From contig OZ038436.1 of the NCBI GenBank assembly GCA_964036275.1, forward strand, positions 12,241,904 to 12,305,903: a stretch of 64,000 nt of DNA. Reading direction: 5' to 3'. A model generated the notes under the pieces. That model had not been told where the DNA came from. It worked only from the letters and a program-made list of their open reading frames with translations, and did no database searches. How positions within the stretch are numbered: the first letter of the stretch is position 1; each line of letters starts with the position of its first letter. The stretch comes from Litoditis marina (Eukaryota > Nematoda > Chromadorea > Rhabditida > Rhabditidae). Positions 56,235 through 64,000 of the stretch are shown in pieces. The translations under genes and the position numbers were made by a program.

Positions 56235-56398
56235 AAAACGCTGGCAGCTTAAAATACCGAAGAAGATGCAGGCTTGAATACTGGTGTCGAAATAGCCTGC
56301 ATCTCCTTATGAATTTCAAACAGTACAGGCAACCGGGCTGACCCCGGTGTTGAGTTGCAAAATTGGTGTGTTCGGTATTTTAAGTTGCAGCGGTTTTT
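56235..56398. repeat. Nested inverted-repeat element
   Basis: The outer arms AAACGCTGGCAGCTTAAAAT and its near mirror (TTTTAAGTTGCAGCGGTTTT) enclose an inner hairpin AGATGCAGGCT...AGCCTGCATCT. Confidence 0.75.
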
Positions 56399-56699
56399 CA
56401 GAGTAGACATTGACTGTATCGAAATCAAAGTAGAACAAATACTAGTTTCGTCCCCTTTACTATGATGTTTGATCGAATTTGTTCTTCGGTCTATCTTGAC
56501 GTCATGAAAGTAGTTTTGACGAGTATTGTTCTCAAAACCAGTGAACACGTATTGGGAATCTTTGAGAGAGCCCGGGTAGTTTTTTTCACTCTGTCAAGGT
56601 GTTTGATGTTTGTTTGAAGGTGTTTATAAGAGATGTCAAGATCTAAGATTTCTAATATATGTTATAGGAGGTTGACACATGTTTTTGATGATTCCGTAC

Positions 56700-56975
56700 T
56701 AGGGTTGGTAATCGAGTTCAAAATTTCGAGTTTTCGAGTTTTCGAGTTCCGTCGTTCAATTGTATCTCATTGGCACGATGGCTTCAAAAATGACACGATG
56801 ACTACAAAAGTATCCTGGGAAGTACTTGGATCCGCGAAGCCCGGGCTCTGACCGATGTTTGGAAATTATCCTTTCCCCGTTAAATGCTTACGTGAGGCAT
56901 GAAGCTGAGAGAACACCATGTGATACTATGTGTCAAATACATGAATGCGTTGAATAAATCTTCGAAATATTCTGA
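56700..56975. repeat. TTCGAG block followed by the dispersed repeat shared with 14586
   Basis: 56700-56750 belongs to the TTCGAG family. 56773-56975 is the second copy of the repeat at 14586-14775, with no capg-2 sequence attached. Confidence 0.75.
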
Positions 56976-59900
56976 ATCTCATAAGAAGTTCGTGAGATGA
57001 TGCTCATGAGGTATCGCTCGAGAGCATCGCTACAGCGTCTGTATATCTGCTGAAATAACAGAGACGGAACAGTTAACTTCTTTCTTTTCTGCCTCAGTTT
57101 CGCTGGTGGTTGTAGCTTGTTTATTGCGTGGGTGCTGTCTGTTTATTGGCCATCAAATAAAAAAGAATGGCTAGAGGCGCGGTCAGTATTTGTTGTTGTC
57201 TTCCATTCTACCCCTGTTCCTACCTGTATTTTCAACCGCTTCTCGCCGAAACTACGGCGAAAAAAAGTTACACCCACCCGTCTTACAGTAAGCGCGACTG
57301 CTTACATTTCTACGTGTGCCTTTCATTTACAAACTATTTCATTACCCACAGAGAAAAAGTATCAGCTATAAGAAACGCCAAATATTCGTCACAGTTTGAT
57401 ACACGCCAGAATTTACGAAATTCGACCGAAAAGTAGTGGAATCAAACTACAAACACAGCGGGATAGGGCAACATACACCTCAGATGCTTCTTCTATAAAA
57501 AGAGAACCATATAATATGTACTCTATCATTAGAATCTTGGCGCGTTAGCATCCGTCCTTAGTTCAAGAAAACATTGCTTCAGAATATTTCACATATTTGC
57601 CAAGTTCGGTTCCAGACTGCACATATCTACGTAACATATTTGTGGAGACCAAATCATATCGAGATCAGCCGCAACTCTTTCTTTCGGCGTCCCCCTTTTT
57701 CATTGTTCTTTGCAGTCAGTTCGGCGAATCAGCACGTAGTGACCATGTGATTTGAGCAGAAGATATGTTCTCTGAATGTCAAACAATTGGTGCTGATCTC
57801 TTTGAAAACTGCAAGATCTCACGTGAAAAATGTCCCGAGACAAGGTGGTTGGTGAGATTCAAACCTGGCGACGTAGCAATCCAACCAACTTCTTCAGAAA
57901 ATCATACTTTTTTCTCATGAGAATGTCACGAACATCTCATGAACTATGAGGTAATCTCACGAGGTTTACGAGAATTGCAAGCGCCTATACTGTACTCATT
58001 TGGAAATCTCATGGGATATTTGAAGATCACTAGCGCGCGTGGTTTTTATCTTACGTGAGTTTCTCAACGTACTTTCTGATTGTCTTCAAGTTCTGGTGCA
58101 AAGTCCAGTTTTACACCTGACACTACTGGAGAGGTTGGAAGATATTCAAAGAGTATAGTGGTTCTGAACTACGCCATCTAACTTTTTTTGCACACTTTAG
58201 CTATGTAAACTAACTCAATTTCCAAAATCAGCATGTACGAGCGGAGCTGAGATTGTGCTTTAACTTCAATGTCTCGTTTCTTTTGTCGCTTTTTGCCACC
58301 TTTCACGTGACTAGTAGTCCGTCGCGGTAATCGGGGAATTTCACGAGCAGAACGCAAAAGACCACTACTTATAAGGAAGTGAAAAATCTGTCGCGTAGGT
58401 CCACAGCACCAGTTTCTTGTAATCTTCAACATGCATCATAAGATCCCAACTGGGAGGGGGGGGGGAGTTCATTGCGCTATTCGTATGACCTTGGAGTTTC
58501 CAATGTTTCGCACGCTCTTCGGTTTTTGAAACGGTTATTCAAAATTGAAACATTTGAGTACATAGAATAGGTTCAGTACGTTTCATGCGTTGGAAATATA
58601 TCGTTTGTAGTTCGGCGTGGGTTCAATTCGTAGTTTTGTATCTATGTTGTGCATGATTTGTAGATCAAACTCATCATATCTGCTGAACATTTACGGTTTT
58701 GACCTGCCATTTCTTGAGCGGAACCTGTATTCCGTATTCTCCACCAAGTTACGTGAACTATACTATATCAGCATATTTGCACTTCAGCTCATCATTTAGT
58801 GCACTTTCACGTAAGCATAGGGGTATCGGGATTTGAGTGGTTACGTCTGGGGTAGAGGCAAACACTTCTTTTCCGTATTGAATAATCTACTTGAAATTCT
58901 GATCTTTCGTTTATATGCACTTTAAGTCACTAGACACCGTAGTCAAATGTTCCCGTGTTTCCTGTCATAAATGCCGTTATCCGGTTCATATGTGATATCT
59001 GGAGTCTGATCTAATCTATGCCAAGGTGTGACCAATCTAATGTACCAGCCAGAAAGAAACAAGGGCTGTGTTGCCGAAATTCCCCCCCCCCCCCCCCTTT
59101 CTAATCGTGATTCATAGGTTTCTGATGTTTTCCGCGAAACGTTTTTTCACATGTTCTATCTGCCGAGAGTTGTTCTGTTAAGCAAAACAAATTAGTCTTT
59201 TCTTATATTTTTACAAACTTGTTATAATTACGGTAGTTTTAATGAGCTGTACCTGCAACATTTTTGGAGTTGGCTCGAGTTGGAGGAGATGCAGGTTAGA
59301 ATCTGACATTCGGGATACTTCTACGGCTCAAAATTCATCAATACTGAAAGGGCCCTCCAATTGGCTAGGAATTCTCTAGATTTGTCACTCAGAAACACAG
59401 ACGCCAGCGATAAAAACGAAAGAGCACAGTCAATGAGCCTCAGACAGACCAAGAAAGTCTGCGTCTCTCTGATCTGCCCGCTCTCTCGTCGAGGTTGTTT
59501 TACAGAAGGGACTGTCCAGTTAGCTGGGGATTGATTGGTCAGTCATTCATCTTTTCTGCCAATTGTCCTCCAACTGGAAACCGGCAACTGTCTGTCACCT
59601 CTCCTCATTCCATCCGGTCCCCGAAACGACTTATCCCCCTCTCAACAACATCTCATCCTCGCCCACCATTGTTGTTCTAACCGACGGAAGCCTAAACAAT
59701 ACATGGATTGCCCAACAAGTGCGCTCCAAATCTAAGCTATAGCGTTCGATCTCTACAAAACATGCCCATACGATGTAGCACTATCTCATTGTATTTGTAG
59801 TTTGATTCCGTTGTTTTTCGATCGTATTTTGTGAATGAGGGCGCGTGTCGCGCTTACACTACAACAAAGACTCTGACACTACCTTTAATCGAGCTTTTTT

Positions 59901-62680
59901 AACCAGCCACTGCAACTCATCTTACCCTATATAGGACATCGACGAGATACGTTTTATAAAAACGTCAGCTATCAAGCTAGTCAAATTCATTGGCACAACA
60001 CATCATAATTTGAAAACATGTAAACTACACTTCAAGTTGTGTTTTGCTAAGTTTCACGTAAATATTCTGTTTACTCTCATCTATCAACTTTTTTGTAGTT
60101 ATTGCTGATGTGATTCCCAACTTTCACGTGACTATGATTACCGAGATACAGTATTTCTACCAAAAATAATGTACCACTCAGAGAATGTTCCTTTTTCTAT
60201 CTGACCGCGTTCCTAGTGTAATACTTAATTGATACGCCATTTGTCAAGTTAGTTTAACTTTTTGATTTTCTGATTTCCGAAAAATCCTGTTATTGATTGC
60301 TCGAGTCATGATGAGAAAATGTAAAAAACTAGTTTCGAGACAAAGTTCTACAACCGATGGTTATAGACAAAAGACGAGAAATAGAAAGATGTTTCCAGTC
60401 ATTTTACATATTTACTGTTTCGAGCTCTACTCTAGAGGATGTATCATAGGAACTTAGGAACCGACACTTTGAAAAGTAACCGATTAGCCAAGGAACAACA
60501 AGGAAAAGTTACACTTGAAGCCGGTTTAAACACTTTTTCTGGGTTGAACCAGTGGTTCCCAAGTCATGTCAACCGAACGGTTCTAGCCATTGAGTACCTC
60601 GACACACTGATCCCAAACCTGCGTCTCTCGATTCGTACACTATTTCGTTAGACATGTATCCCTGACAAACACAAGAGCATGGAATTAGCGTGTGTTGGAC
60701 GAGATGTCGGGATCTGACCGGCAAGTTATATAGGAGTGGTCAAGCATTTACTGTAGCTTGATCTCGGGACAAGTCAATGCACTGGATCAAACTACAAAGA
60801 CATTGGGAATGTGCAGCATGCACCGTATAGGCCCTTTTTGCAATGAACGAACGGTATATGTGGTGAATTTGGACTCTGATGTGACTTTTCCCCAAAACCC
60901 CAGGAAACCCGAATGGAATTGTCTGAGAGAAGCGGCAAACGTGTGGAAGATTCTGTTCGCCCAACCCAGTTCCTCGGCCACTTTTTCATTCTCCCGCCAA
61001 GTGCTTTGATTCGAAACTATCCCCCCCCCGCTAGACGTCTTCTGTATTACTATCCTGTCTACCAGTTGTACTATAATTAATCAAAAACAAATAATTTCAT
61101 GTAATTCACTTAATGAAGTAGAACATGGTTGCAATAGTTGCTGTAAAACATAATTATTATTATGTCTTGATCAGATACCAGGTTCTTCTTGAGTAGAATA
61201 TAATATATCATATATCATATATTCGCGATTCAACATTGCGGAACTGCGAGTACAAAACTGGTGGGTTATTAGACAAATGATTCTTTTTGGTTACGATTTG
61301 TTTGTGCAGACTCTCTGGAACAGTTTCCCGTGTTCTCTCTCTATCATCATCCTCTCAAGGTTTGCTAATAGTCGCTAGAACTATCTCACGATCGAATAAA
61401 TTACCGAATTTGAAACTAGCATACTGCATACTTGAAAATGACATGCAGTTTTTGAGAACTTTTTTGCTCTTTACACTGACTGATAGGTTTATCGTTTCGA
61501 ATTTTTTGAACAGTTCATGAGGTACTTCGACTAGTTGACTTCGCATATGTTCTTCCACAGCGTACGCGGACACAAGTAATTGTGTTTTCTTGAGAAAATA
61601 AATCTATTTCAGTAATAAAAACTTGTGTTCTCTAATTTTCAATCTGTAATATTGATGTGGTAGGCCTTTCTCCGGGCGCTGACTATGATGGTTGTTGTGG
61701 TAAACATCTCATCCAACTCGTTCCATTACTGATTACTTATCTATTACTCGTCTCGCATTAATAAGAGAGGTTCTATCTCCGTGCTAGATGTTAATGGGAT
61801 CAGTCCCTATTATCTCTCGTTATATTGGATTTCAGGGGTAGTTAGGACCAGAACTGTTTGTTCCCTAAACTGAGAACTATTCCATAGGAGCATGCGTTTG
61901 CTAAAAACATTCGTTTGCTCTTTTGTTCACTGTTTCACTTTTAAAAACAATGCATGAGGGTCACATTCAAAATAGACTGTAGATCACTTCTATGACCTAT
62001 GCCAACGACATAGTTATAATTTCTACAGATAGTATCGTGTAACTGTTTAGTTGAAGATTGAAACTTATATTGATCGCCTAAAAAACTTAATCCTGTGCGT
62101 CCATGTTGTGAACTTAGTGGGTGCGAAAGGTGTAGTGGATAACGCAAATTGCGCTGGTCAGTTTGTAGTTCCAATTAACGAATTTTCAGAAAGATTCAAC
62201 TGATGATGACCCAACTTTCTGAGAACAAGACCAGAATCGTCTTGATGTAGGGAATATATTACGAGTGGTACTATTCACTGAGCTAATTTATAGTACACTC
62301 ACAGTCAGTTTTCTCTCGTTTTCAGTTTTCTCAATAATCGTTGGCAACCACCACGCTTTACTTCGGCGCTTCCTTGTCTAATCTATAAGGATCGCACTTT
62401 GCAGAGTAACCCTACACGCTGTGTTTTCAGTTCAATTCCGGTATGCTCCAGGCAGAGTCGTAGACTGTAATTTGTTGCACACCAAAGTACACTACAGATT
62501 TGATCACGAATTCTGTGTGGGAGTTCGTGGAACTCCCGTTCCTTGGTTCCGTGTCATTAATAGCTGGCAGCCGGCGGGCACGGGAAGCAAGGTCAGACAG
62601 TCTACTGCCAGCCCATTCATCAAGTAGCACCAGTCGGACGCGTATCTCACAATTATCTCGAACAGCTTGCACTATAGTAG
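56976..62680. other. Intergenic stretch, no gene seen
   Basis: It holds homopolymer runs (10 G at 58456-58465; 16 C at 59082-59097; a C run at 61021) and dispersed repeats with TTTGTAGTTTGAT (59796) and its complement (57443, 60785). One segment (58820-58870, GTCTGGGGTAGAGGC) is shared with 24190-24240. A tRNA-like A box (GGTGTAGTGGATAACGC) near 62127 lacks a B box. Frames at 59495-59735 and 60758-61009 have no domain I recognise. Confidence 0.45.
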
Positions 62681-62683
62681 AAG

Positions 62684-62801
62684 TCAATTGAATAGTCACG
62701 TAAAGTTAGCATTCTATTGAGGCGTCGTGCACTCTGTAATAGCACGTTCCTGAGTTCTGTTGTGTTCACCTTGTTTCACGTGACTGTGCAATTGATTGAC
62801 A
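62684..62801. repeat. CACGTGA-end MITE, reference copy
   Basis: Ends CAATTGAATAGTCACGTAAA and TTTCACGTGACTGTGCAATT, inverted and about 118 bp apart. Other copies lie at 41205, 41937, 52425 and, partial, 63008-63070. Confidence 0.8.
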
Positions 62802-62814
62802 GTATATAGGATTC

Positions 62815-62955
62815 GCTCTTTCCCAAGCAAGCCTGTACGATGTGTGTAGCCTCCTCTCGCTGTGTTTGTAGTTTGATCTCCGATCGACAATCGCGAATAA
62901 CGGCGTATTTCGAGATCAAACTACAACGATGATTTGGTCATTCCCTATATACCAG
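62815..62955. repeat. TTTGTAGTTTGATC repeat, long copy
   Basis: It contains GTACGATGTGTGTAGCC, CGCTGTGTTTGTAGTTTGAT, an inner CGATCGACAATCGCGAATAA and GATCAAACTACAACGATGA. The shorter pieces carrying this motif elsewhere match parts of this copy, which makes it the best template for the family. Confidence 0.6.
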
Positions 62956-63302
62956 CTAGTAAAATACACTGCTGCACAACGTTCTCGACAACTACAGTAT
63001 ACTAGAAGTAAATTAAATAGTTACGTGAAGTTAGCATTCTAATGACACCTCGTGCACTTTGTGTTCTGCACATATGTCTACGAATGCATATCATGGAACT
63101 CTATATTTCAAGTAGAAAATACTATATAATATGTAAGATATTGTTATTCCATCATCTATGTATTGCATTCTACTCTAAACATTTCTTGCCAAATACCGGA
63201 CTCCTTTCTCTTTGCCGGTAATTGTTCTGTACAGCGGGTCATTTTACGACCTAGCTCACTCTCACTGCAGTTCTTCAGCCTACTTTGCGCATTTACAATC
63301 TG

Positions 63303-63356
63303 AAATGCAGGATAAAATGCAGGCTGAATCTGGAATCATTATTCAGCCTGCATGTT
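63303..63356. repeat. Short hairpin TGCAGGCTGAAT / ATTCAGCCTGCA
   Basis: A 12-bp perfect stem with a loop of about 15 bases, similar in sequence to the inner hairpin at 56280-56310. Confidence 0.6.
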
Positions 63357-63409
63357 TCCAATACTTCAGGTTACAACAATTTTCACAGAAGGAAGATAGT
63401 GTGATCTTT

Positions 63410-63590
63410 TCACTATTTCCACTGATATCTTGGTAGCGGGCCAGTACATTTCTGAGCGGTGTGTAAGGCTGTTTAAATTTTTTCCAACGCACAGAATGAA
63501 TGTTTTTCACAGAAAAAAGTAGTTTTTGTGAAAAACGTTCATTCGAACATTCATTGGCACGCTGCCAAGGTCTCAATGGAAATGAATAGA
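63410..63590. repeat. Decayed copy of the 235-bp inverted-repeat family
   Basis: The left part reads TTTCCACTGATATCTTGGTA and the right part GGCACGCTGCCAAGGTCTCA, recognisably the ends of the elements at 37200 and 49889. Confidence 0.6.
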
Positions 63591-63940
63591 GCTTCATTGA
63601 AGATAACTCTTTGTATCTTTCTTCTTCTCTTTTACCATTTTTTTAAATCAATATTTGAACCACGCAACTGCTGTTCATTTCCGCGTACGTGTAGATTTGG
63701 TATCACATGGCTTTTTCTTGTTTAACGTGACTTTTTCCAGTTCTCCTAGTTTACATCCATCCCCTTATTGTTTCAACCCAAATAATAGCAAGGTCGCTGT
63801 GTAGTGCAACCGACTCTCGCCGCAATCCAAATCTATCGTTGTCTTCATTTACGCGCCAACCGGAAACGTAGCATTGTTCTTGCGTTGCAAACCAACATTT
63901 TATAGTTATTTTTAAAGTTCGAATCGTGCATACTTGATAA

Positions 63941-63942
<2 letters not shown>

Positions 63943-64000
<58 letters not shown>
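63943..64000. repeat. (TA)n microsatellite at the window edge
   Basis: At least 58 bp of TA dinucleotides running off the end of the window. Confidence 0.95.

Noticed and set aside
60758..61009. 83-codon open frame
   Set aside because: Starts inside a dispersed repeat (GATCAAACTACAA) and has frames open on both strands; no homology recognised.
62421..62699. Frames on both strands in a GC-richer segment
   Set aside because: 68 and 90 codons, no domain recognised, no splice-consistent partner exons.

Overview
The window looks like nuclear DNA of a Caenorhabditis-type nematode. It has short exons, many introns ending in a TTTCAG-like acceptor, dense small palindromic repeats, and homologues of nematode PAX-3, CAPG-2 and an MSP-domain protein. 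I could not decide the species. All gene models were built by hand from splice sites and reading-phase continuity, with no alignments run.

Layout. 1-1246: two 3' exons of a small single-pass membrane protein. 1247-6288: repeats, a decayed LINE reverse-transcriptase fragment, and an inverted repeat around a 179-bp tandem array. 6289-11313 (+): an eight-exon Pax3/7-type gene (paired domain, octapeptide, homeodomain with Ser50). 11314-19046: a non-coding stretch of repeats with degenerate partial copies of all three neighbouring genes. 19047-34206 (-): a 31-exon gene for the condensin II subunit CAP-G2, 1089 residues, with a 1.49-kb foldback transposon in one intron. 34207-35640: divergent promoter region containing an inverted-repeat element. 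35641-49692 (+): a 15-exon gene joining a REEP (TB2/DP1/HVA22) membrane domain to a C-terminal MSP domain. Its 13th intron holds, in antisense, a Ty3/gypsy retrotransposon with an unbroken 2012-codon gag-pol frame. 49693-64000: no convincing gene, only dispersed repeats and low-complexity tracts.

The three host genes have no obvious shared pathway. CAP-G2 acts in mitotic chromosome condensation, the Pax gene in transcription, and the REEP-MSP protein probably at the endoplasmic reticulum. The main structural result is the order pax / capg-2 remnant / REEP-MSP remnant / pax last-exon remnant / capg-2 / REEP-MSP. This is what a tandem duplication of the three-gene block would leave if one copy kept pax and the other kept the remaining two genes. 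The most interesting protein is the REEP-MSP fusion. Fifteen exons keep one frame throughout, so I read it as one gene.
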